This document shows positions 8,446 through 16,237 of a DNA stretch of 64,000 bases, piece after piece. The position numbers and the translations under genes are program-made. The first letter of the stretch is position 1. Each line of letters opens with the position of its first letter. Below the pieces are notes generated by a model, which saw only the letters and a list, made by a program, of their open reading frames with translations, was not told the DNA's origin and made no database searches. The DNA lies in assembly GCA_004124875.1 (NCBI GenBank), contig SCKJ01000009.1, positions 1 to 64,000 on the forward strand. Reading direction: 5' to 3'. This DNA comes from Fidelibacterota bacterium. GTDB lineage: Bacteria > Fidelibacterota > Marinisomatia > SCGC-AAA003-L08 > TS1B11.

Positions 8446-10565
8446 GATATGTCGTGGAGTTGGATAGCCTTTATTTTAATGCTGGCGCTTGACCGGGTAA
8501 CGTTATAAATCCACCAGTACTTATAAATCGTTTGCCCGTTGCGGGTATTATTGATGGTGATATCTTCCCCATGCAGGAGAAATGGCACATTGTAAAGTTC
8601 AAGAACATCGCCAATATCGAGATCAAGATGTTCAACGGGCAGGGTGCCTTCAAATAAATTGTGGGGCTGCTTCCACTGCTTAAGCAAATAGTCCCTTAAA
8701 AGCCCGGCTGTAGCAGCATCGCGGATCGCATCCGCTTTCACTTCAAGAGTCGATTGTGACTCCGTTACATTATATCGGGTCTGTTGGGTTGCGTCACTTC
8801 CTGAGGTGAGGCTTGCATACTCCCCAGTGGCATAATTTTTACTATAGTGGATAACAACATTCGTGTAAAGATGGCGGAGATCTGACCTTTTAAAAACGGG
8901 CTTTTGAACTGCACTAAAATCGATACTTCGATCTGAGCTCTCGTAAGTATCGCCGACTGTTACCACTTTGAATTTTTGGTCAGCACCGAAATATGAAAAA
9001 GATTTAGACTGGTAGCCCAAATTGGCAAAAAGGTCCTGGGAACTGATCCTGCCGGATTGTGAATAGCCGTGCTTCCATGCCGACAGCACTGATCGGGCGC
9101 TGGCAAATGACGCTGCGTCGATATCACTTATGGCCAGATCATTTGTGGCAATATGCATGATCGCATCGGTAGGTGTTTCAATAAGGGCCGAGGCCGTTCC
9201 CGTGTAGGTCCCGGATCCATCGTCTTTGCGCCCGTCAATCTTCCCGAACCAGTCCAGCCTGGAGTGATCACTCTCGTATCCGAGTATGACCAGAGCCAGT
9301 TCATAAACGATGCCGTTAACGTTCCAGGAGGGAGAGCCAGATTTGACCGCGGCAATTTCGTAATAGAACTGCTGCTCCCCAGTGAGACTGTAATCGCCCA
9401 GTTTTGAGGTCGTATACACCTCCGAGGCGGGCGTCATATTGTTCCAGGTGGTATTCGTGGAGACCGGTACGGTTAGCAGAGTCACGCTGCTGGCGCCGCC
9501 ATTGTCATACAGTTTGAGCGTGGCCGTAGCGTTTGCATCGGTCGCCAGGTCGACCCGCGCAAAGGCATACACAGACCACAGTTTCTGCGATCCAAGTTTG
9601 CCCTGATCAGGGACCACCAACGTGATCGTCCTGGACCAGTTTGCCGGGGTTGCCGGTTTCAGCGAACCGAGCGGGGTAAAGCTGCCATCGGTTACCCGCT
9701 CAGGATTCGCGCCGTCCCAATCGGAGGCAGCCGTTGAGCAGTAAATTTCGCCCAACACATTGATGCTGGTGGAGCTGAAATCTATCCGGCAATCCGCCAG
9801 TTGAGTGGAGCCGTGTGTATACCTTTTGTCAGAGTCCGTTCTTGCGGGAATAAAATTTCGACCCGTCCACACAAATAACGGGCCTTGGCTATGGGGCGCC
9901 GAGCTGATCGTGTTAAAGCCTTTAAGCCCGTTTACCGCGAAGCTTGTATCGTCAAATCTCACTACGGGGTATGATGAGGTCCATATGTCGGACGTGTTGT
10001 CCGTAATCACCCCTGGAGCATAGTCTATTGACCCAATGGTGATGGGAATGAATTTGCCGATGGAAACCGTCGGCGTATTCGGAAAGGCTGATGCGGTCAC
10101 TTCGGTTCTGGGCAGATCAAGGTAGGCGCGAGAGTTACTCGACTCGATTTCCATCTCCACCCGCTCATAACTGTGCTCAACGCGCCGAACGACACCTGAA
10201 TAGTATTCAAGGCAATCCACCCACTCCTCCACCTCAGCCGTGGCAAGTCTGATCTCACACTTGCGGTTTTCAAAACCCAAATTGCCGCCGGTGCCCAAGC
10301 TCTCCAGAAGATCACTTAATCCCTGATTGGCCATGGTCAGGACCAGGTTGCCCCATCTTGTTTCATGGGTAAACATGTTCACCCCGTAATCCACAGCCGG
10401 GATGACTTCCATGATCGCCGAATGTTCGATTCCGCCAAGGGCGATGGGGTGGGTGCTTAAGGCAATGTAGTTGGTTTCGTCACCGTAGTATAGCCGGCAG
10501 ACGCCGATAACTTGTCTACCGATTTTGGCCGACTCTCGCCAGCCCGTGGGCATGCTAATTGGCAT
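8442..10565 (-). CDS. Phage tail hub / tip attachment protein
   Basis: 707 residues, between the tape measure and fibre genes where siphophages encode their hub or tip protein. The C-terminal third (EGTLPVEHLDLDIGDVLEL ... IKIKAIQLHDIS) has the pattern of central tail-tip proteins, where a beta barrel forms the end of the tail tube. A middle part (about residues 270-420) looks like an inserted jelly-roll domain (SLKPATPANWSRTITLVVPDQG...). It starts at an ATG that overlaps the tape-measure stop by 11 bp. Specific orthology to lambda J or T4 gp27 cannot be settled by eye. Confidence 0.7.
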   Translation of the reverse strand: MPISMPTGWRESAKIGRQVIGVCRLYYGDETNYIALSTHPIALGGIEHSAIMEVIPAVDYGVNMFTHETRWGNLVLTMANQGLSDLLESLGTGGNLGFENRKCEIRLATAEVEEWVDCLEYYSGVVRRVEHSYERVEMEIESSNSRAYLDLPRTEVTASAFPNTPTVSIGKFIPITIGSIDYAPGVITDNTSDIWTSSYPVVRFDDTSFAVNGLKGFNTISSAPHSQGPLFVWTGRNFIPARTDSDKRYTHGSTQLADCRIDFSSTSINVLGEIYCSTAASDWDGANPERVTDGSFTPLGSLKPATPANWSRTITLVVPDQGKLGSQKLWSVYAFARVDLATDANATATLKLYDNGGASSVTLLTVPVSTNTTWNNMTPASEVYTTSKLGDYSLTGEQQFYYEIAAVKSGSPSWNVNGIVYELALVILGYESDHSRLDWFGKIDGRKDDGSGTYTGTASALIETPTDAIMHIATNDLAISDIDAASFASARSVLSAWKHGYSQSGRISSQDLFANLGYQSKSFSYFGADQKFKVVTVGDTYESSDRSIDFSAVQKPVFKRSDLRHLYTNVVIHYSKNYATGEYASLTSGSDATQQTRYNVTESQSTLEVKADAIRDAATAGLLRDYLLKQWKQPHNLFEGTLPVEHLDLDIGDVLELYNVPFLLHGEDITINNTRNGQTIYKYWWIYNVTRSSASIKIKAIQLHDIS

Positions 10566-11520
10566 CGTAGGTCCGTGTCATGATGTCGGTCTTGCCCAAG
10601 CGTCTGGCTTTTTCGATGGCCGGTCCAATGAAATCAATGACCGCCTCATCTACCAACGGAGCCGTAATAGTGATATAGTAATTCTCACTTTTACTGATCT
10701 GCTGCTCCGACGGCGTGATCTGCACGCGTTCCCGGCCGGATGGGTTATCCCCCACCATGATCAATTGAGGCCCGGAGGTGAAAAATTCGCCGCCCTGGGC
10801 AAATTTCGGTATGCTGATTTGGGCGGCGCCGGCCAGGCTCATGTCCAGCAGTTTCCCTACCGCCAGTTCCGCGCCGGCGGCGAGAACCAGGTTGGCGGGA
10901 AATGGCACCGATGAAAATACGGAGGCAATGTAGCCCACCATGGCTTCCATGAACTTGGCACGGATGATGGCTATGGAAGCGTCTTTGGCGGAATCCTTTT
11001 TTATGGCCGCTGAAATTACGGCCTGCGCGAGCTCCTTGTCATGCAGCGCTATGCCCGCTTCTATTGATGCATTGAGAAACGACTGTGCCTGATTGGCTTG
11101 TTCAACGCTGTCGGCAACAGCGATAAAACCCTGATTTATATCAGGAAATTTCAGCGGGATTTCTTCAAGTTGCGCGTTCAAGGACTCGAGTTGCTGGCCA
11201 CTGGCCGAGAGCTGGCTGTTCAACCTGGCAGCTTCATCGACAACGGTTCCGAAGCTGGGCACATCGATCAGGCCGATATTTCCGCCCGCATCGCCGACGC
11301 CCTCAAGTGCGATCCCCAGTGCGGAAAGTGACGATTGCAGTTGCTCAATATTCTCCCGCCCGGTAACGGTTACCCCAGCAAAACGGGTGAATCCTGCTTC
11401 TAGGCCGGACGGTCCAAAATATATCGTGCCCAGCTGTGTGGAGGTCTCGACCAGGGATCGGGTAGACTGATCCACCAGGGCCAGCGACAGTCCCAGCTCT
11501 TCGAAGGGCACCTGGGTCAT
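10555..11520 (-). CDS. Short tail tape-measure protein
   Basis: 321 residues from the ATG at 11520, which overlaps the upstream stop as ATGA; a longer in-frame start at 11556 is less likely. The N-terminal half is helical and Gln/Ala-rich with coiled-coil character (residues about 100-190), a hydrophobic segment follows (SVPFPANLVLAAGAELAVGKLL), and the C-terminus carries FAQGGEFFTSGPQLIMVGDN with a following ERVQITP, the signature end of tape-measure proteins. The position between chaperones and hub agrees. It is very short for the family (most siphophage examples exceed 600 residues), predicting a tail of only about 50 nm at 0.15 nm per residue. Confidence 0.75.
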   Translation of the reverse strand: MTQVPFEELGLSLALVDQSTRSLVETSTQLGTIYFGPSGLEAGFTRFAGVTVTGRENIEQLQSSLSALGIALEGVGDAGGNIGLIDVPSFGTVVDEAARLNSQLSASGQQLESLNAQLEEIPLKFPDINQGFIAVADSVEQANQAQSFLNASIEAGIALHDKELAQAVISAAIKKDSAKDASIAIIRAKFMEAMVGYIASVFSSVPFPANLVLAAGAELAVGKLLDMSLAGAAQISIPKFAQGGEFFTSGPQLIMVGDNPSGRERVQITPSEQQISKSENYYITITAPLVDEAVIDFIGPAIEKARRLGKTDIMTRTYDAN

Positions 11521-11936
11521 CGCATACTCCTTGATGCGCACTTTTGGCAGCGGCACTTACCGATGGCCACTAACTCGGACTGAATGACTGCCAAGGCATC
11601 GTGCCACCATGCCGGCTGGGCATCGTAGGCGCCTTCAAAGGATGGAATGCCCAAGTCCCGGCTGTAGATATAGCGCCTCAGCAACTGAGTATCGCCTGGG
11701 TGGTAAAGGTTGTTGATGCAGGCGACGTGGGGTCCCAGGAAGAACAGCTGCTGTGCGGCCGTGAAATGCTTCCTTTGGCGCAGAGATATGTCGCGCAATC
11801 TATCTTCAAGATTCGCTCGCGTATGGATGGTCCACCGCGTTCCGGATTCCGGATCGACTGCCTGATAGGGAAACGTCTCCCGTGGGCAGCCGGGGCAGCC
11901 CGCTTGATGCCAGGAAAGCCAGACATTGAGACCTAA
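11517..11936 (-). CDS. Tail assembly chaperone, frameshift (GT-like) part
   Basis: A reading frame of about 140 codons lies in the -1 frame relative to the preceding gene and is open through that gene's stop codon at 11933. It has no ATG, GTG or TTG until codon 47 (TTG at 11798), so it is most simply expressed by -1 ribosomal frameshifting, as in the lambda G/GT pair. Position between tail tube and tape measure fits. The product has Cys clusters CPGC near the start and CRCQKC at the end, possibly a zinc site. I see no textbook slippery heptamer in the overlap, so the exact shift site is open. Its stop overlaps the tape-measure ATG. Confidence 0.6.
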   Translation of the reverse strand, partial: LGLNVWLSWHQAGCPGCPRETFPYQAVDPESGTRWTIHTRANLEDRLRDISLRQRKHFTAAQQLFFLGPHVACINNLYHPGDTQLLRRYIYSRDLGIPSFEGAYDAQPAWWHDALAVIQSELVAIGKCRCQKCASRSMR

Positions 11937-12238
11937 CCTTCCTGCCCGATAGGGTCCCGGAACTGCCCCGCCCGGCGGCGGACCTCCAGGGCAATTTCGT
12001 TTAATTCAGTCACCGTATAATCGGCCAACGCCTCAAGGTCCGCATGCAGGCCTTTGCGGCACCACATGTTCCGGGCCTTGGCCAGACCCTCCAGGACGAC
12101 CTCGCCGGAAGAGCTGTAGCGGTGCGAAATGGCATCCTCACAATCCTGCCGGTCGGCGACCGTTAAATCGTGGAGGCTGACCTCCTTGCCTGAGGTAAGG
12201 GAGAATGTGGCTCCGGTGGCGCCTGCCGAGTCCGTCAT
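11933..12238 (-). CDS. Tail assembly chaperone, G-like part
   Basis: 101-residue, mostly helical and charged protein directly after the tail-tube gene, overlapping it by 4 bp (ATGA). Size, position and the following -1 frame match the first member of the tail chaperone pair that coats the tape measure during tail assembly. No catalytic motif. Sequence similarity to lambda gpG is not visible by eye, so the call rests on synteny. Confidence 0.65.
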   Translation of the reverse strand: MTDSAGATGATFSLTSGKEVSLHDLTVADRQDCEDAISHRYSSSGEVVLEGLAKARNMWCRKGLHADLEALADYTVTELNEIALEVRRRAGQFRDPIGQEG

Positions 12239-13233
12239 GCTATCACCTGCAGCATGTCGCCACTCGTGGAGGCTTTAAACGCCAGGGGGATGTTCAGGGA
12301 CATGCCAGCGTCCTCCTGCGCCGTTTTGGGCAGGTTGAGAACTCCGTAATCTGCCTTGAATCCAAATCCGGTCGCTGAAGACCACGCCGCATTGTTGCTG
12401 AACTCGACGGCCATCGTGCTGCCCGTTTCATGGCTGCTGAATAACGCAGAAGTGTTGGCATCATACACCACACCCAGGGCCGCGCTGGCTCGCAGTCCCG
12501 GCACGCCCCGGCTGATGATTTCAGGGTCGCCGTTGGCTCCCTGGGATCCTCTGTAGGCAGCGGGATTGTCAAGGGTCAGATCGATGCTGTTCAGGATCAC
12601 ATCGTTGCCACCCACGGTGCGCGTGGCATTCATATCGTAAAGGAAGTAATAGGTAGAGGGATAGGCGCTCATCGATGATGGCGTCGCTTGATTATCGGAT
12701 ATTTTGTAGCCGGTGCGTATCGTCGCGTCGAAATGCAGCCTGCCGCCGTCATCCTGATGGCTGCCCTTGATCGTCAGTTTGCTGACCACGCAGCCGGCAT
12801 AGATTTTGGTGCGTCCCGATTCAGGAGAGATCCAGGCGAACGTCAATGTCCCGGTGTTATCCGCAAACACCGCGCCGTGCGTGAGGGCCGGTGGCGAATA
12901 GTTAAAGGGCACGTCGTAGCTCGCCGGTGACACGCCCACGGTGGTGGTCATGACATTGGCCAGCAACATGGGCAGCACGGTCTTGTCCGCGATTCCGGAG
13001 ACGGTAAATTCCTTCTCCGCCCCCTTGGTGTTGATATAGTGATCAGCCGCTTTTTCGGTCCGCCCCACGCCCGATCTGACTTCGTGGAGCTCCACGCCCC
13101 CGACCATGGGCGAAAATATGCCGTCATGGTTGACTAGTTGCATGGTAGCTGTGTTGGCTGTTCCCAGGGCCGTCTCGGCCTTCACTGCCAGACGGAACTC
13201 GTTGGGACTGTAAAAATTGCCGTCAATTGCCAT
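12235..13233 (-). CDS. Major tail tube protein
   Basis: 332 residues, rich in beta-strand patterns, Gly, Ser and Thr, beginning MAIDGNFYSPNEFRLAVKAETALGT, a common opening of phage tail-tube proteins. It lies after the tail terminator gene and before the chaperone pair. AAGGAG stands 10 nt before the ATG. It should polymerise into the tail tube around the tape measure. Confidence 0.75.
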   Translation of the reverse strand: MAIDGNFYSPNEFRLAVKAETALGTANTATMQLVNHDGIFSPMVGGVELHEVRSGVGRTEKAADHYINTKGAEKEFTVSGIADKTVLPMLLANVMTTTVGVSPASYDVPFNYSPPALTHGAVFADNTGTLTFAWISPESGRTKIYAGCVVSKLTIKGSHQDDGGRLHFDATIRTGYKISDNQATPSSMSAYPSTYYFLYDMNATRTVGGNDVILNSIDLTLDNPAAYRGSQGANGDPEIISRGVPGLRASAALGVVYDANTSALFSSHETGSTMAVEFSNNAAWSSATGFGFKADYGVLNLPKTAQEDAGMSLNIPLAFKASTSGDMLQVIA

Positions 13234-13299
13234 TATTAGGTTTCTCCTTTCGTGACCGGGACATACTGCCTGATCTCTCAGCCGGCGCCGGAATGCGCA

Positions 13300-13722
13300 C
13301 TATAGCAGTTCCGTCACCAGCACCGTGTAAATAAAGCGGATGCCTTCATCCGTCTGGTCCATGGCGTTTGAGGTGCCACCGTGCCACCGGTAATTGCCGC
13401 CGGTCGAATAGGCCGAATTGTTGTCCAGCACCCGCTTGGCCCGGGAGGCGAGCTCCCGCCGGTAATCGTCCAGGACCGTCTGCGTCCCTCCAGGGGCGAT
13501 GGCAGAGACAACTTCAACGGGATAACTGCTGGTAAGGGCGCCGGCCGGCCGCGCGATAAATTCCGTTTCCAGGGGCCAGATCCTGATGCTTCTGCGGGGC
13601 CCCTTGGTGCGCGGCGAGCTTGCGGCGTAAATGATGGCCCCGGTGCCGAATTCCGTGGACAGCAGTGATTTCACCCCGGCCACGACCCGGTCATAGACGA
13701 TGTTTTCGTAGGTGGTGGCCAT
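13300..13722 (-). CDS. Tail terminator / completion protein
   Basis: 140 residues; the opening MATTYENIVYDRVVAGVKSLLS and the mixed alpha/beta pattern with a C-terminal strand (FIYTVLVTELL) fit the minor tail proteins that cap the tail tube. It lies between connector and tail tube, and its ATG shares one base with the preceding stop (TGATG), so it is translationally coupled. Assignment rests on synteny and size. Confidence 0.55.
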   Translation of the reverse strand: MATTYENIVYDRVVAGVKSLLSTEFGTGAIIYAASSPRTKGPRRSIRIWPLETEFIARPAGALTSSYPVEVVSAIAPGGTQTVLDDYRRELASRAKRVLDNNSAYSTGGNYRWHGGTSNAMDQTDEGIRFIYTVLVTELL

Positions 13723-14687
13723 CAGTAGCGCGCCGTGGAGATGCTTTTCAGGCCACTGTTATCTGCCTGTAGCTGCCGGCCGAAGAGCTCCAGTTCCCAT
13801 TCATCGTTCAGTGCGGCGCTGTCGCCATCGTTGCCTTCGAACAGCAGAGACAGGCCCATGCCAATGTTGCACTTCTGGTAGAGTTTCAGCATTTCGCCTC
13901 CGTCATCCGTCCATGCTTTGCTTTTGGGCGTATCGCTGTCGGCATCAAACCCGAACACTTTAAACTTTGCCGTCCCCGCAGCGCCGGCGGTGGAGATGAT
14001 GATTTTGAGCCGGTCATGGCCTGTGCCGGTCCACTCGCCGAACGTGCGCGTTAAGTGGATGCCGCCGGCAATGGTCCCCATTTCCCTTATCTCACCGGTG
14101 GAAGAATCGGCGTCAATCTCTCCCGCCAGTTTGATCCAACCGCCGTTGATGCCGTCAATGATGCCGGTCTTGTCGGCATTGGTGAGCCGCTCCCGATAGC
14201 TCTGTGCCAGGGCCGGTTCGCGACCCTCAGCCAGCAGTTCGCCGAGCTTGTAGGCGGTGGCCTGCTTGATCACCTCATCATACGCGCCTGAGTTATCCCG
14301 CGGCACGGGTGTGGGGTGCGTGGCGTCAATGAGGGCGTCGATCAATCGCGATGCCGACTGGATAATGGCGCCTACGTAGGCGCTGTGATCCTCTCCGGCG
14401 AGGATCTCCTGGATCGCCGGATCGGTGGCGCTTTGCAGGTAAACGGTGTCGGTTGCGGCCTCGTAGAACCACTCCCCGTTGGCGTTCACATCAACTAAAG
14501 ACGATTCCGGATTGCCCAGGTCCTCGCCATTCTGGAACAGGACCGAGACGGCGCCGGCCTGAAAGGATTTGTAGACCGATCCGCTGTGGACGATCCATCC
14601 ATAGATGGGGCGCATGCTGCTCAGCAGCGACGCGGCATCGGGAGCATAGCGGTAAAACTCGCTTTCGGTGATGTAGCTATGCGCCAT
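13722..14687 (-). CDS. Head-tail connector with C-terminal beta domain
   Basis: 321 residues from ATG 14687 (MAHSYITESEFYRYAP), which overlaps the stop of the 55-residue gene upstream; an upstream in-frame start at 14729 would add 14 unlikely residues. The helical parts (ITESEFYRYAPDAASLL, IIQSASRLIDALID, KLGELLAEGREPALAQSYRERL) resemble the Gp36/DUF1320-like adaptor proteins below the portal. A beta-rich domain of about 130 residues is attached at the C-terminus (residues 200-321), an unusual fusion. Role: adaptor between capsid vertex and tail. Confidence 0.55.
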   Translation of the reverse strand: MAHSYITESEFYRYAPDAASLLSSMRPIYGWIVHSGSVYKSFQAGAVSVLFQNGEDLGNPESSLVDVNANGEWFYEAATDTVYLQSATDPAIQEILAGEDHSAYVGAIIQSASRLIDALIDATHPTPVPRDNSGAYDEVIKQATAYKLGELLAEGREPALAQSYRERLTNADKTGIIDGINGGWIKLAGEIDADSSTGEIREMGTIAGGIHLTRTFGEWTGTGHDRLKIIISTAGAAGTAKFKVFGFDADSDTPKSKAWTDDGGEMLKLYQKCNIGMGLSLLFEGNDGDSAALNDEWELELFGRQLQADNSGLKSISTARY

Positions 14688-14844
14688 GGTCCCGGTTCCT
14701 GTCACGGAGCATTTTGAGCCCCCGCACAATCACATTATCAAGCGGGTTGGGTGTCCGGGTAGCCAAGGCATCGGCGGCCCAGAGCGCCACAGTGATGATG
14801 GCCAGGCGCACTTCAAGCGGTAGAGAATTCCACATTTCAGGCAT
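14677..14844 (-). CDS. 55-residue membrane-helix phage protein
   Basis: Short gene with a strong Shine-Dalgarno (AAGGAG, 6 nt before ATG 14844). It encodes MPEMWNSLPLEVRLAIITVA... with one hydrophobic helix (LAIITVALWAADAL) and a basic tail (GLKMLRDRNRDHGA). The stop overlaps the connector's start by 11 bp. It is the first gene after the repeat/terminator copy at 14.9-15.07 kb. It may be a small membrane or holin-like protein; nothing further can be said. Confidence 0.65.
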   Translation of the reverse strand: MPEMWNSLPLEVRLAIITVALWAADALATRTPNPLDNVIVRGLKMLRDRNRDHGA

Positions 14845-14887
14845 TAGCGTCTCCTTGGCGGGATGTCGGTTCGTGCTTATTGAGTGA

Positions 14888-15072
14888 TAGCGTCACACGC
14901 AAAAAGGTCCGGGATAGAGCGGTTCATACTCTATCGCGAACCTTTGAATGTCGGACCCCAGCGGATCAGGCCGAGGTTGCGCGGTGAGGCTAGATCAGCG
15001 TCACCTTAACAGCGATGAACTTGGCGGGGGGAAGAATGAGGGGCAAGGGGAAATGTTGGAGGAGGGGGATTA
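14888..15072. repeat. Long direct repeat, copy A
   Basis: About 180 bp that matches 20526-20765 in order, by eye roughly 75-80% identical with small gaps. Shared blocks include AAAAAGGTCCGGG, GAGCGGTTC, GGCGGATCAGGCCGAGG-type sequence, CACCTTAAC and a G-rich end. Each copy has a terminator hairpin and each touches a cargo gene block on its high-coordinate side. No open frame is conserved, so it looks like noncoding, possibly regulatory or recombinogenic sequence. Confidence 0.75.
14901..14945 (-). terminator. Terminator hairpin in repeat copy A
   Basis: Minus strand: AAAGGTTCGCGATAGAG, a 9-nt loop, then CTCTATCCCGGACCTTTTT. The long imperfect stem is followed by T5, so it should end transcripts coming from the cargo genes (15079-16980) before the phage connector/tail genes. 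Confidence 0.65.
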
Positions 15073-15078
15073 AGGGGA

Positions 15079-15387
15079 CTATTCGCCTGGCTGTATTACC
15101 ATTGAGGATAATTCCAATAGCATGAAACGTGTTTGTTCATCTTTTTCTCCGATTACGTCGGTGTGCGCCTGATTTTCTTCACCAATAATATTAACAGGCG
15201 TGTGAACAACAGATTGACCTGGAATCAATCTGACACCCCTTACTCCCAATGATAACACCCCATACCTGCTTGGCTCATTTGGAAAGCTCGGGCCGGGCCG
15301 TGTTGCCTCTGGTGATGCATATTTTGACCAATTCGTACTCATTTCTTGATCCCGGAAGGTGATGGGCATCAAATCCCGACCGTTCAC
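15079..15387 (-). CDS. Cargo cassette gene C, uncharacterised
   Basis: Third gene of a three-gene cassette. From the GTG at 15387 it encodes 102 residues, but the frame stays open and protein-like upstream to 15456 (adding ...FKQEIIPDDDELYKRVSPAH before the GTG), with no ATG, GTG or TTG there. An ATA at 15454-15456 lies 4 nt after the stop of gene B and 9 nt after AAAAGG, so a non-canonical or mutated start is likely and the full protein would be about 125 residues. Visible motifs: LYKRVSP near the extended N-end, MSTNWSKYASPEATR, GVLSLGVRGVR, AHTDVIGEKDEQTR. From memory these resemble an uncharacterised family found beside gene-B-like proteins. No function can be given. Confidence 0.65.
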   Translation of the reverse strand: MNGRDLMPITFRDQEMSTNWSKYASPEATRPGPSFPNEPSRYGVLSLGVRGVRLIPGQSVVHTPVNIIGEENQAHTDVIGEKDEQTRFMLLELSSMVIQPGE

Positions 15388-15460
15388 ATGCGCGGGAGAA
15401 ACTCGTTTATATAGTTCGTCATCGTCTGGGATGATTTCTTGTTTAAAGCTCGCTATTTTG

Positions 15461-16237
15461 CTAATCCTTTTCCAGCAGGAAAAGTATCATTGCACTCAGA
15501 ATTTCACCACGATCAAGGGATCCTTTAAAATCCCTACCGCTATCAGTTTTGCCAAAAAAGCCAATTCTCTCACTGGGTGCGGGACTTATATTAACGAGGA
15601 AGCCATAGCGATGATTAGCCCAGTGGACATCGATACTGCCATCCGGTCCCGGGTATAGGTTCGGGGCATCTAAGACAATTTTTTCCGAGTTGAATATTTT
15701 TCCTGCATAATCCGACAAAAAATGGCCTGCTGCTGCAAGCGTCTCAACCTCATAACCTATGCTCCCCTCATCATCCCAATTCTCTTGAAGATCAAGAATC
15801 CACTGAGAATCTAGGATTGCCGAACGAATATTGGCCAACTCATCACTTAGATTTTCAGCAATTTCCTGCAACTCACTGATGCTTGCTATTTCGACCGAAC
15901 TGGATGTCTCAGTTGATGTAATGATGCGCTTAGCATCATTATCATTGACAGATACACTCCGGGATAGCTCTTTAATTTGGGAAGTGTCAACGCCTCGATC
16001 CCCAAGATAATAGGCTGCAATTAATCCCGGATCTATATAAGGGTACACTAGGTGTGTAGAAGTTACAAACTGCCAAGCGGGTAACGAATTTGTCAAGTCC
16101 TGACCAATTATAAACGCTTGTGATTCTCTAGCTGTTTTGTTTACAAAGTATGGGTGGGCAAGTTTGCCCTGGTTCGGATCAAGCAACAGAACCACACTGT
16201 CATCGCTGGGGTTGTGATCAAAATACTCGGTTTTCAA
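15461..16237 (-). CDS. Cargo cassette gene B, uncharacterised
   Basis: 258 residues, ATG overlapping the stop of gene A by 4 bp. The first half is variable; a central helical segment (ISELQEIAENLSDELANIRSAI) precedes the conserved-looking part LQENWDDEGSIGYEVETLAAAGHFL ... NLYPGPDGSIDVHWANHRYGFLVNISP. The 'NWD-G' turn and 'P-DG-I--W' strand recall a widespread uncharacterised family often encoded next to gene-C-like proteins (memory, not searched). AT-rich compared with the phage genes around it, hence probably acquired separately. Function unknown; cargo in a prophage makes defence or toxin-antitoxin roles plausible. Confidence 0.75.
   Translation of the reverse strand: MKTEYFDHNPSDDSVVLLLDPNQGKLAHPYFVNKTARESQAFIIGQDLTNSLPAWQFVTSTHLVYPYIDPGLIAAYYLGDRGVDTSQIKELSRSVSVNDNDAKRIITSTETSSSVEIASISELQEIAENLSDELANIRSAILDSQWILDLQENWDDEGSIGYEVETLAAAGHFLSDYAGKIFNSEKIVLDAPNLYPGPDGSIDVHWANHRYGFLVNISPAPSERIGFFGKTDSGRDFKGSLDRGEILSAMILFLLEKD

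Noticed and set aside
11678-11926. ATG-started minus-strand frame (MSGFPGIKRAAPAAHG...) after the tail chaperone
   Set aside because: It is in the frame of the first chaperone after its stop, is Arg/Pro/Ser-rich, and the -1 frame across the same bases continues into sensible protein with phage synteny.
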